From Pardosa pseudoannulata (Eukaryota; Arthropoda; Arachnida; Araneae; Lycosidae): a stretch of 64,000 nucleotides of DNA. The stretch covers positions 86,256,710 to 86,320,709 of the forward strand of contig CM063504.1 of NCBI GenBank assembly GCA_032207245.1, given 5' to 3'. The translations under genes were made by a program, and so were the position numbers. Shown piece by piece: positions 12,594 to 24,407 of the stretch (position 1 is the first letter of the stretch; each line of letters opens with the position of its first letter). Below the pieces are notes generated by a model, which did no database searches, had not been told where the DNA came from, and saw nothing but the letters and a program-made list of their open reading frames with translations.

Positions 12594-14015
12594 GTAAGTA
12601 AAATTTTATATATTGACAACATAATTCTTGTAAGTATTTAAAGAAAATACTAGAAAATATTTGTTATGCATGGCTTTTTATCCATCCTTTGAGTAATTCA
12701 CACCTTTTAGAAAAAGTCTATGACCCTCATCTGTTCTAAACAACTAAAAATATAAAACTTCTTAATTTTTACTTTTCAGTTTTATCTGAGTGTCACTAGC
12801 CTGTTAGAGACCACTAGTGTCTCTATTGCCTGTTTGACTGATTCAGCAAACATATTATGCTCTGTCTGCAGTTGACCTTTGAAGAGGTTTTTATGTGCAA
12901 ATCAAGGATACATGTTCTTAAAGTCTACAATAATTACACTAATGCAAAACTATTTTGAGATTCACCTTTGGAATGGTTTGCATTAAAAGCAGTGTTCAAA
13001 TTGAGAATTAGATTATAATGCTCATCTTTGATTATAGAACTCTTAATTCCTTTTCTTTGATTTTTAAAGCATTATGTATCCTTAAATCAAGCAATGATTC
13101 CAAAACTTTCTATAGTTGAACAGAAAAATAGATTTGAGATCATAGAATCCTTACAGATTTTGGGGACATGTGCTAATATGAGCTTGTACTTATGTATATA
13201 TATACATGTGTGTGTGAAGCTCAATGGCATGGAGTAGCACTTCATACTCCCACAGCAAAAGTTAAAGGTTAACTTAACCTTTCTCCTTACAGTGGGTAGA
13301 TAAATTGAAGACTAAGCCTGCTTGAGTACTAAAAATAAGGGGTTCCACAAAATTTAAACTCCCCCTGGGACATAACCTTCATGCCTGAGGGTCTTGACTT
13401 GACTTGAAAATGGAGGTTAGCTCTGTAGGTCAAGACCTCAAATTTGGGCTGTTACACCAAAGAGTTTATATATAGGTATAAGAATTCTGTTCAAGAGCAG
13501 ATTGCAGGGGTAATGATTAAAGAATCTGCAGGAAACAATGGTGCTGAGATGGAACTGTAAATATAAAGAAGTATTATGAAAAAGTGGTATTTTTAAAGGA
13601 GCAGGTAAAAATTTGTCTCACCAATATATCATTAATGGGCTACAATGCTAGAAAAAGTAAAAAAATTGAAAATTTGAGGTATTTTTGCCCAAAACAAATA
13701 TATGCAAGCTTTCTCCAAATTACAGACTAACTGAAATGGTTCCGATACAAGTTCAAAAAATCATTATTACATCTTAGCTTTAATAACAATTGTAAGAATT
13801 TGCTTTTTGCTTTAAACTCTTCACTGTAAAAATGTATGAACAAACTAGAGTATGTTATAGGTAATCTATTTATAAGAAGAAATAGAGTAAAAGAAATCTG
13901 TAATTCCTGTATTACAATATATAAAATTTCAATATTCTAATACATGTAAATTTACCATATAATTCAAAATTTCTCTGTACAGTATTTAATAGTTGTATCA
14001 ATACACTTTTAACAG
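12594..14015 (+). other. brp intron with a less AT-rich, repeat-like block near 13190-13460
   Basis: No exon was recognised. The block around 13,190-13,460 is richer in G and C than its surroundings and ends in GGGCTGTTACA, the same words that end the solo LTR at 49799-50024. It may be a decayed LTR fragment, but the left end and any target duplication could not be placed. Confidence 0.45.
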
Positions 14016-14151
14016 GGCTGGTAAAGAAAAAGATTCTAAACTACAAGGTGCAAAAAGGGGCCAACAAGCGGATAGAACTAAAAATGCTCAGATGTTGGAG
14101 GAAGCTAGACGGCGAGAGTCAGAAGCTACTAAGGAAGCAGCAAAAGCACAG
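14016..14151 (+). CDS. brp: brp/ELKS exon with the KKNAQ(M/L)LEEARRRE segment
   Basis: 136 bases from the AACAG acceptor to the GTATAT donor. It completes the split codon of the previous exon and ends in phase 0. It encodes KNAQMLEEARRRESEATKEA, matching the ELKS/ERC stretch KKNAQLLEEVRRRED, a highly characteristic part of this family. Confidence 0.92.
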
Positions 14152-15938
14152 GTATATAGTTGCATTTTAAATTCATATTTCTTAACATTTAACTTTTCAT
14201 ATTTTAAGACCTTTGCATTATTTATAAAGTCAGAATAATCCATTTATATTTTAAAGGACTTGTATTTTAAGGAAAGTTTATGACACATATACTTTCTATA
14301 AATAAGAATTAGTGTAGAAAATTCTGCTTCTGAAGCCTCTAATCTTATGGATAATTTTAAAAATGTATAAGTATTAAAATAAAAGTAGCAATTAGTATTT
14401 TTATAATTTGTATTAAAGTTTCAGAAAATTTGGAATATAAGAATGAAAAGTTTGTTTTCTTATTTCAAATGTTTGAATAATTAATAGTATAAAATTTATA
14501 TACATAGATTGAAATACATGCTTAATTGTTGATAAATATACAAAGTATCTGAGACTAAGTATACAAAAAATACTTGAGTTACAAATTAAAATAACATATA
14601 TTATATGTTTAATATTTATTTCATAGTTGAATTTTAAGATTCATTTATATATTTATTTTCAATTGTATAGGACGATAAAGAATACTGTTAGTATGAATAT
14701 TTAACTATCTAAAGAAAATAATTTTTTAATAAATAGTTATTCTTACATGGCAAAATATTTGCTTGATTACTGTTTGCTAATGAAATATGAATCCGTTGAT
14801 GAAATTGAAGCCTTAATATAATCTGGAAATAAAACAGCAAGACTTTTCAAACCTAGTGGAGCAATTTTTATTCTAAGAAGTATTAGATATTGAATCTCCA
14901 TTTTTGTATAATGTCCTACTAATGACTCCTTAAAAATATGCATTACTAACATACTTTTAAGTTGAAAGACAACTGTTAAAAAGGTTTTGAAAATGTTTAA
15001 AAATTCTGAAACTTGGTTGGCATAGTTTTTTTTTATAACTTATAAATTCTTATCAAAATAAAAACTTGCTTAAAAAGAAAGTGAAAACAAAATGAGTCAC
15101 TTATAGACTTGAGGTAACCTATTAATGAAGCTTTAACTTTTTCTATTGTAGCTTTTGATTACTTAAAATTATAAAAATCATTCTTTGCTTAATTGAGTAG
15201 GAAAGTTATTGGCTTTACATATGCCTTTTATAATCTCTTATACTTTCTTTTCTCTACTAAAACCCTGTCAGTCTTTGTTTTTGGCTGATAGATTCTTCTC
15301 ACTTTAAAAAGTTTTTCCCCTTATGTTTGTTGTAAGATTTTACTATAAAAATCTCTACTCTTCTTTACTTACAAAATGCTAATGTATATTACATCTTTAA
15401 CAACTTAAATATTTTTCATTTGATAGAACTATTTTGCTTTATGTGTCCAATAAATTTGAGATTTAAATTATAATTGTAAATAAATATTTTAAAACGCAAT
15501 CTGATATTTCAGATAATCTTGATTCTTTGTTTTCAAAACTGCTTATGTGACATTTGGCAACAATTTAATGTTGATAATTAAGCACACAAATTTTTGTCTT
15601 ATCAACTATATCTTAACTACTGTTTTTTTTTCCCCTTTCCCTTCCCTTTATATTTCTTTAGCAATCTGGGCCAGCTGGCTTCTTCTCTAGTTTTTTTTAA
15701 AGTTTTATATTTTCATACACAGATTATATTTAATTTATAATTATTAAACTTCATGATAAAGTAATATAAGCCACAAATATTTTGGCATTACTACATTTTG
15801 AGTGTATGAGAAATATTATTTTTTCATAAAGAAAATTATCCTGAGTTTATTTATGATTTTGTTTGGATTTGTTTTCTTTTGCTTCTTTATTTTGCTCTTC
15901 CCACCCTTCCCCCATACCTTGTATTCCCTGATCATCAG
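14152..15938 (+). other. brp intron
   Basis: AT-rich, with a pyrimidine-rich run just before the ATCATCAG acceptor. No gene or convincing repeat was seen. Confidence 0.7.
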
Positions 15939-16070
15939 GAGCAAGTGCAACAGCAGCAAGAGAGGATTGAAGAACTAGAAGAGGCACTGCGGGAGAGTGT
16001 TCGTATTACAGCTCAGAGAGAGATTGCAGTGGCTGACAAGCAGTCACTCATTGAAGCTGCTGATGAAAAG
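15939..16070 (+). CDS. brp: brp/ELKS exon, 44 codons
   Basis: 132 bases, phase 0 at both ends, from the CATCAG acceptor to the GTAAAA donor. It encodes EQVQQQQERIEELEEALRES and then VRITAQREIAVADKQ, a coil that I recognise in arthropod and nematode ELKS/Brp proteins. The exon is frame-neutral and could be a cassette exon. Confidence 0.9.
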
Positions 16071-18555
16071 GTAAAAGCTCATAGAAGTATATATATTCAG
16101 AAGTTTAAAAAATCTGGAGCAGTAGTGCCCCTACAGAGCTTGATTTATGGCTTTAAATTCAGAGCATGGGTTAAGGTGCCCATTTTGACAGTATTTATCA
16201 TGTATCATAATTTAAAATTGCATTTTTACAGTTTAAGAAATAGTAAATCATTTGCAAATGTTAAAACAGTATTAAAGTTATTTTTAACACAGCATCTAAC
16301 AGCTTAAATCTCTCTCTTAACCCTTTAAAGGTCACCTACCTAAATTTTTGGAATTTAATGAAATTACTTTATAAATATTATCTATAAATGTTATAAATGC
16401 AAAATGTTTAAAAATTTTTTTACAATCTTTAGAGGGTTTGCTTTAGAGGATAACATAAAAGAGATTGGGGAGGGGGGGTTAACTGACAAACTCATCCCTG
16501 TGTACAGCTAGAATACAATACTTTTTACAGTTTTAATTATATTGGAAGAACAATAAATAAGTGTTCTTAAAAAAGAATAATAAATAAATAGTTCAACAAT
16601 TTATAAGTGTCGTTTGAATAGATACTTTTGTGTAGGGTCATAAGTAAAAAAAAATCGAATGACTAACTTTCGAGGTACAGCAAGTATAAATACAAAAAAA
16701 AAAAAAAAGATTAAATGCAGAAAAAAATAAACTCAATGTAGCACTATCATCTATTGTAAGTTTTAAATGTCAAAATTTTGAAAAAACCATTCATATTTCT
16801 CCAAAAATTAGAGAAAAAAAATGTTTAACAAGAGGTTTTGCTGTGAAACCACTGTCCGCTAAAGGGTTAAGAACCTCAATTAGTCAATCAAAGTTAGCAT
16901 CACTTGCTTTTTTAACACTAGAATATTGTCATGAAGAATTCAGCATGAAGGTTTTTAATTTCAAACTTTATTTACCAGTCAGCAACCTGTTGCACCTTAC
17001 AGGAGAAAAAGGCTGTATATATACAACCTAAGAACCAATCAGAGTCTGATTTTTAAAGACCAATCAGGGCCTTTTCAACAAAGATTTGCATAATTAAACA
17101 AAGAATAAATTTCCATATATTTACATTTAAACTGTCAAACCGCAACCTGTGGCATGGTAGACTGACACATTAACCGGCCACACATCTTTGTTGGAATATG
17201 ATATTACACAAAGATTAAATTTTAACAGAATTTAGACAATTTTTTATTAAAATCATAGAAAAATGAATAAGTTACAATATGTTGATGAATATGTTACAAT
17301 GATACAACAGGATATATACTGTCAATGATATTTTTATTTGTCTTCTCCATAACAGTTTTTAAAACCATTTTTTTAAAGACTAAAAACAAATTAAACTCTA
17401 ACTTAAGTGAAAAAGTACTTGAAAGATTGTAAAAGAAAATATGAATTGAAGTATTGGTAATTTATTGCTGAATCTCACTTTTTATGTTGTATTATCAACA
17501 GTATTTTCAACAAGAAAGGCACTGTAATAATATGATTTAAATTATTGTAATTTATTTTATATATTTTGAACTGTGAATAGTTTTAACTTTTTATACCTTC
17601 TTAAAAGTAAAAGGTAGTTCTTTGCTACTCTGCAACACGCATATGTATTATATTTTAAATTTTTTTCTGAGATTTTTTATAATAAAATGCTGAAATGTTC
17701 TTTAAAAATAAACATTCCTATTGCTCCTCCTAAAGAATATGTATATATATATATATATAATTTAGGAAATAGACTTTTAGCAATTCAGTAGACATCCTGT
17801 CTAACTTCTTTCTTGATCGGAAGGTGGAGTTAATGGTTATTTCATTCACATTATTACCTTGGAAATGTGTATGTGTTAAGCATTTTAAAGTAAACGCATT
17901 TTTCTATTTTGCTTATAGTTTTTATTATGATACCTTGATTCTTAGAAATCTTTATATATTTTCTTAGAAAAAAATTAAATATTTTCAAATATAAACAAGA
18001 CATCAAAATTTATAAATTTACATTAATATTTAAAAGTATTGTTGCAATACAATAAATATCAATGGCTACCCCAAAGTTCATATATACATTAAACTCTATT
18101 TTTTTATGTGTGTGTAAATTAGTTTTTGTTACTCTGAAAAAGCATTATATATATAAAAAAATAAATAAATAAAAATGGAGAAAAAAGCTAGTCATGTGAT
18201 TTGTGGAGTTTTACAGTTCAGAATTAAGAAAAAGTTAATATATACAGGGTTATATTGACTTTTATGTAAAATATCTCATATTTAAATGTTTAATAATTTA
18301 TGAAATAATAAAAATAGATTTAAATTACTAACATAGGTTATTAACATGGGTTATTAATAGTTAAAAACATAGATAGATTCAAGAAGCTTTAATTGCTCTT
18401 GTTAGTGATCTTACATGTGAGATCTTCATCACTCAGAGAGCACCTAGATGGATATTAATTCTTTTAAATTTCCTACATCAATAAAGCAATTAAAATTTAT
18501 TTTAGACCATAGTTATTATGACTTGTGTTTTACCTGTTTTCATTCTTTCTTCAAG
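16071..18555 (+). other. brp intron holding a piggyBac-like MITE
   Basis: AT-rich intron of 2.5 kb. It contains the TTAA-flanked element at 16321-16866 and a short (AT)n tract near 17742-17760. A less AT-rich block at about 16,970-17,170 contains a word (cagcaacctgttgca) also present near 48,965, hinting at a shared repeat. No gene was seen. Confidence 0.6.
16321..16866. mobile_element. Non-autonomous piggyBac-like MITE
   Basis: 546 bases flanked on both sides by TTAA (16317-16320 and 16867-16870). The ends are inverted: CCCTTTAAAGG on the left and, read from the right, CCCTTTAGCGG. TTAA target duplication plus CCYTTT ends are the hallmark of the piggyBac superfamily. There is no transposase, so it would depend on an enzyme supplied elsewhere. 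Confidence 0.7.
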
Positions 18556-18716
18556 ATCAAAAGTTTGCAGTCTGAAGTCAGAGGTCTTCAAAAAGCACAT
18601 AATGCAAGATGTACTAACTGTCCTCCTCTGAAAGTGAAATTAGTAGGTGTAGAGAAAAAACTACAGAAACTCATGTCAGAAAGAAAACTACATCTTGAAC
18701 AGTTATTTGAAATGAA
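18556..18716 (+). CDS. brp: brp/ELKS exon with a CxxCP motif
   Basis: 161 bases from the CTTCAAG acceptor to a GTAATA donor, entering in phase 0 and leaving after two bases of a codon. It encodes IKSLQSEVRGLQKAHNARC, then TNCPPLKVKL, and ends SERKLHLEQLFEMK, which matches the ELKS stretch RRKHLEEVLEMK. The CxxCP motif is shared, to my knowledge, with arthropod Brp rather than vertebrate ELKS. If the intron were retained a stop follows at once (18718-18720). Confidence 0.9.
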
Positions 18717-21097
18717 GTAATAGAATTTTAACATATTTGTTTATTTTTTTATAATGCATAGTTCTTTATAGTGAAAAATACCTAATAAGTAATGTAATAA
18801 TTTCATTCTGAAAACTTGACAAATTTTTAGATTCATTTATATTTTGCTTAAGCCAATAATACACTAATAATTTCTGCCGAATATATATTGACAAGTATCT
18901 AAGTTATTTTAGACCCCTAAAAGTAATAATAATAATTATTATTATTATATTTAAATAACTTTGAATACTGTATTTCCTAAATTAATCTGTCACTAAATTA
19001 AAATTTTGAATAAGTTTTTCTGAAAGATTATATAACATATAGACTCCACCCAGAAGACTCTTCCTTGTCCTTATTATATGTAAACATTTTATAATAAACT
19101 GTCATTTTAAATATCATAGGATGTTATTTATAAAAAAAATAAAATTTTAAAAAATGGGGATAAGAGATTTTATTGCTATTACATGCAAAAAGAATACTGT
19201 AAAGTGAAGTTGTATAATAGATATAGCTATTTATTATGATTTCAGTTCAATGTACCTGTTGAATAAGTAAATTTATGGATGTGGTTTAAAAAATTGTAAA
19301 ATATCAATTCAAATGACAAAATTATAAATATTAGCAGATTCTTGAAAATTTGAGAGATTGTTTATAGGACTTCCATCTCTCTTCTTTAGAAAAGAAAAAT
19401 TGCTTCAAGAAAATATCAAAGCTCTACAAACTAATTTGTAATTGTCCTAATTTTTAACTTAGAAAGGAACACTATGCTTTAATTGGTTAAAAAAACTTGT
19501 TCCTCAATTGTAATTTTTTGTTTCCCTTAGATTGTGTGTGAACTGTATGCTTAATTTATGCATCGAATTCTGCCTTTAAATGTTTAAATAGCTTTGTTTT
19601 ACTATTTTAGTCAATAACACAAAAGTACTGCTATTCAATAAGTGTTTAGAAATCTTTTTGTGCTATTGACTTATTATAACCTTGTAGCATACTATATTTA
19701 TTGCACTACAAGAGTAGTCATCTTGTTAGATTCTAAGAAATTGCTTCATGCTTTTTTAAATAATCAAAATAGTTCCTAAAGAATTTTAGAATTTAGGCCT
19801 CTGCTTAAGACATTGGCACACATAATTTCTTTTCAGTGGATTCTGCTCATTGGGGAATTGGGCAGTGAAAAGTCTGGCTAATAAGGGAGTCTTGATAGAT
19901 CAACTCATGAACCACTCTCTTTCATTTCATACAAACTAATCTAAAGAGGTGGATTCATTAGACTGTGTTTTGTTGTGTGACTCTAACCATCCAATAACTT
20001 TTGAACGTTTAAATAATTGTGTTGTACCTCTGCTTAAGACATTGACACACATAATTTCTTTTTAGTGGATTCTGCCCATTGTGGAATTGGGCAGTGAAAA
20101 GTCCGGCTAATAAGGGAGTCTTGGTAGATCAACTCATGAACCACTCTCTTTCATTTCATACAACTAATCTAAAGAGGTGGATTCATTAGACTGTGTTTTG
20201 TGTGACTCTAACCATCCAATAACTTTTGAACATTTAAATAATTGTGTTGTACTTTCTCAGTATGAGGGCATTGTTAAAAAGTATTAGAGAGCTTGTAAAC
20301 TAATGAATTAGGTGCTAATTGTTTGGCATTTGTAAAATAAATATATATATTGCACTTATTTTTAACATCCATATACAATTTCATATGCAGTTCAACTTAT
20401 GAATTTTAAAGTTGGTATTTATTTTCTTATATTTTATTATAGATATTTAATATTACCATAGTTAAAAGTAAGAAAAATATACACTTTTAAAAACACTGCA
20501 ATTCTGCAAATGTTATAAATTTCTGATTTGCAGAATTTGGGAAGTGGTAGAAAGGGAGAATAGTTTGAAAAACAATAATGGTGAACAAATACTACATAAT
20601 AGTTATACCGACATAAAATGGCAAAAGAATTGTAGCTATTTTTAACTAATTAATTGTGTTTCATAAAAGATTAGAAGTGTTAATGATATCTCTTTAGTTT
20701 ACAAAAATGAATTGTCAATTACAGTACTTAAAATTGTTTTTCAGTAATATTAAATTCTATCAAAGCATTTGTTTAACATTTCATACTATTTAAGAAACAA
20801 AAATTTTAGAAAAACAAATGGAAGCTTTCAAGTAAAAAATTTATACAGTACCTCCTCGTCCCTCCAAAAACAAAATTATTACAAATTTTATATTCAAACA
20901 AGCAGTTATATTATTTAGAATATTATTAATTATTTGCTTTTTTAGCATCTATCAATTCATATATATGCTTTCTTTCAAACAAATAAAATAAACTCTTACA
21001 ATACAAAAATTATAATTACAATAAGTACTACAAGTAACAAATTATTTTTATTAATTTTGTAGTTAGTACTTAGCAATAAAAATGTATTAATTTTTAG
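18717..21097 (+). other. brp intron with a 229-bp tandem duplication
   Basis: AT-rich intron of 2.4 kb ending in TTTTTAG. The only structure seen is the duplicated segment at 19798-20251. Confidence 0.7.
19798..20251. repeat. Tandem duplication, two copies of about 229 bp
   Basis: Copy one (19798-20026) and copy two (20027-20251) both start CCTCTGCTTAAGACATTG and end AATAATTGTGTTGTA. They differ by scattered substitutions and small deletions (for example GGCACAC versus GACACAC, and a missing TGTTG word in copy two). This is a fairly recent head-to-tail duplication in the intron. Confidence 0.92.
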
Positions 21098-21245
21098 GCA
21101 AGAAGCACTCTCTGCAGCTATTAGTGAGAAAGATTCTCATCTTGCATTCCTAGAAATGTCTGGAATCAAAAATGCTAAAACTGCTGAACAAGTTGATAAA
21201 TTAAAGACTGAGAAGAAGAAGCTGGTTGAAAAAATCAAAACTGAA
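21098..21245 (+). CDS. brp: brp/ELKS exon, QEAL-AAISEKD signature
   Basis: 148 bases from the TTTTTAG acceptor; the first base completes a lysine codon. It encodes QEALSAAISEKDSHLAFLEM followed by KNAKTAEQVDKLKTEKKKL, matching the most conserved C-terminal motif of ELKS (QEALLAAISEKDANIALLEL). The donor is a weak GTTTGT, chosen because the next exon then continues the family alignment in frame. Confidence 0.9.
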
Positions 21246-24200
21246 GTTTGTATAGATTATTCATTGAAACTACTAAATACAATGTATTTTGATTATGATC
21301 ATAATTTTTTCTGTGTTATTTAATATCATCTAGTTACAAACAAAATAAGTTCAGTGGTTAGATATTTAAATAAGGAATTAATAGGAAAGATGGAGATTGT
21401 TTTAATCCCATCAGATTAAATCTGTAATGAACATACTAATTTTTTCCCTCCTGCTGTATGATCTTTAGTTGCTAGGTACATATTTACAGAAAGAAAGAAA
21501 ACAACAAAAAAAACAAGGTTTTTTTTTTAAACAAAAGTAATATTTCTTAAAACAACTAACATTTTCAAAAAAGTGTCAGTAAAAACGTTGCTAAAGTAAT
21601 GCTTTAACCTTATGGGCCTGTGGTTGGGTAATTGATTGCAGAATTAATTAGGGAAAAGCTGTAAGTTATTTTAGTCCCTTTAGATTAAGTCTAATAAGTA
21701 TATTAAATTTCTACCCTCCTGCTAAGTAAGCTGTAGCTGTTGTATACAGATTTATATTCAAAGAGCATGGTTTTTTAAACTAAAATAACAATATTTCAAA
21801 AACAACTAACACTATAAAAAATGTCAGCACAAAAGTTGTAGAGTTTAAAATTTTGAATAAAATGATTTTTCACAGTTGATAACAATGTTCTATAGCAAGT
21901 CTACAGCTCTTTTTTAAAGTTTTACTTATTCACTAATAAAGTGCTTCAAACCAGAATGAAACAAGTTACCAGTGCCCTCTGCTTCTTGTTGCAATGTTTC
22001 ATAATTTATTATTATGATATATATGTATATATGTTGCTTTTTATGGTAACTTTCATGGTATTTTTGTAATTATTTTAAGCTTTTATTTGAAGATTTTGAG
22101 AAAAAAATAGTTTGATTTAACAGAGAAAACATCATAATCCAGTGGTTGAATGGTAAAAAAGAAGCTAAATTAAGAGATTAAAACAGTTTTTAGTTTTCCT
22201 TTTTTATATTCTGCTTTTTTTTCTTTGTTCTCCACCATTGGCCTCAAAGATTATTTAAGTAATTGCTAACTAAAATATCATTACTATATTAGAGTTTCCT
22301 GTTTGTAATAGTTTATCAAGGTTTTATCATATGCAAGATCTGATTAAGATAATTTTTGGACATGGGTAAACAAAAATGTTTGCTGCCCTATTCGAGCGTT
22401 TATGAACTATGACCCATTATAAAACCACATGACCTATCTGCTTGTAAAATTTACTCCCTCCCCCCCCAAAAAAAAATGTAAATTATATATTTATTGAAAA
22501 TAAATTCAGATCCATAAAATTATTTTAAACCTGCATATGAGGTACTAAGAAACTAAAAGGTGTAAGTGACAATAATTTAAAAAAAATAAAAATTGGAGAT
22601 AACTAAAGCAAATGATTGAAAGAACTTATATTTAAGCATATGCATATAGGATTTTTATAAAATAAATAGATAAATAAAAAATATTTAGAATTTTCTAGAT
22701 AATCATAACTTTGCACTAATTTTACATAATGTTTTTTTTTTAGTCGTTTGCATCCATTGCTTGATATTTATTTGAGTTCAGCCTTAGATATGAAATATTT
22801 ATGTAATTAGTGTTTGTATTAGTATGTATACCTTAATAATATATTGTTAGGTAAAATATTCTACTAAACTGCACTATAATCTAATGCAATGTTCTTGCAT
22901 GAATATTATATTTTTTCTATACTTAGTACTGTTCTCGGATAAAAATTTGAATCAACATTTTAGTAGAAGATATTACTTCACATAGAAAGTGTAACGCAGA
23001 ATAATGTTACTTTATAGAGCAGAAATCTCAAATATTTTACACAAATTTCACTAATTAAATATGTATATATAATATATCAAGTCCCTGGTGAATAATCATT
23101 TTTGCATATTTTACGCATACTTTAATACATTAAATTTTTTTTTTAAAAATGAGGCAATGTCCTGTGAATTTCCAATTTTAAAATGAATTAAATTTTGTGT
23201 ATTAACAGAGAGCAGACTAATAGATTAGAAAATGATACTTTTTAAACAAAATTTCAAAAACATTAAGTTGTATACATGAACAGAGTTGGGTTTGGGTCAA
23301 GATGAACCATGTCAGAGTTCTAGTGTTAGTTAGAATTTAACATTTAAAATATTAATAATAATAACAATAATTGTTCCTGTTAGAATTTCTAAAGTAAATG
23401 TATTGTTATATCCTAGCTAGCATGTAGGCTAAATAAATTGAATTCTAGGCCAAAATGTCTATATGTACTAATAATTAATTACAAATTAAATAAAGGTTGT
23501 TAGCAATATCACACAGATACACATTTATAATGTTATTCTGATTTCTCAAAAATGTACAAGATGGGTCTCAAATGAGACAAAAAATATCAAAAATAACAAT
23601 GATAAAAAATTACTTTTAATTCAATTTAATATAACTCAGAATATTTTAATGTTCTATGTAGTTCCAAAGTCATTAGTTATACTGAATTTTTCCGACTCGA
23701 AAATATATGAGCCTGGGCAACTGTCCCATGTGCCAAGCTGGTATTATGGCCCTGTATGTTCATATGGTACTTCAAATAAGTTTTCTCCTTTCAAAACTAT
23801 AACATAAATTGAGATGTTATATCTTGAATATTATATTTATAACATAAATGCTATTTATTTACTTATAACAATCTTCTTACTTGGTTTAAATTAAAATATT
23901 TAATAATGAAAGGCACAATCTATATAAATAAGTTTAGAATTATAGATGAAAGATATTATAAATTGGAAAAGTGTTTATATAACTGCATTTGAATTTGAAA
24001 TTAGAGGCAAGATAATTATCAATTTTTAAGTTGAGCCTAATAGGTGGGTTCCTAGAATATTAAAGTTGAAATAGCTCATATTGTACATAATTTAGAAATA
24101 AAATTGTATGCTTACAAATATTATCTTTAAAACAAAAATTGCATTTTTATTACTGGTAGTTTTGTATTTTAGGTAAGGATAAAATGAGTAAGTATATATT

Positions 24201-24317
24201 ATAAACCTATTCTATATTTTGCACTCATTCATTACTCATTAAAATTTCTTTATTATGAGAGAAAATACTTATTTAAAAAGAATAATTTACTATTTTGTAT
24301 TCTTTTTTCTTTGTTAG
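21246..24317 (+). other. brp intron with an old diverged duplication
   Basis: AT-rich intron of 3.1 kb. Segments near 21,376-21,560 and 21,644-21,850 share a layout (TTAATAGG/TTAATTAGG, AGATTAA-TCT, CCCTCCTGCT) and look like an old, diverged direct repeat. No gene was seen. Confidence 0.55.
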
Positions 24318-24407
24318 AATGAAAATAGAGTCAAACTTTTAATGGAACTTGATGATTCAAGTTTAAGCAATTCCACAAGTTCTGATGATACTAAAGAATC
24401 TCTTGAG
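24318..24407 (+). CDS. brp: brp/ELKS exon, 30 codons, acidic serine-rich
   Basis: 90 bases, phase 0 at both ends, from a CTTTGTTAG acceptor to a GTATTG donor. It begins NENRVKLLMELDD, matching the ELKS sequence QNRMKLMADNYEDD, and continues into a serine/aspartate stretch that is probably unstructured. The exon is frame-neutral. Confidence 0.88.
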
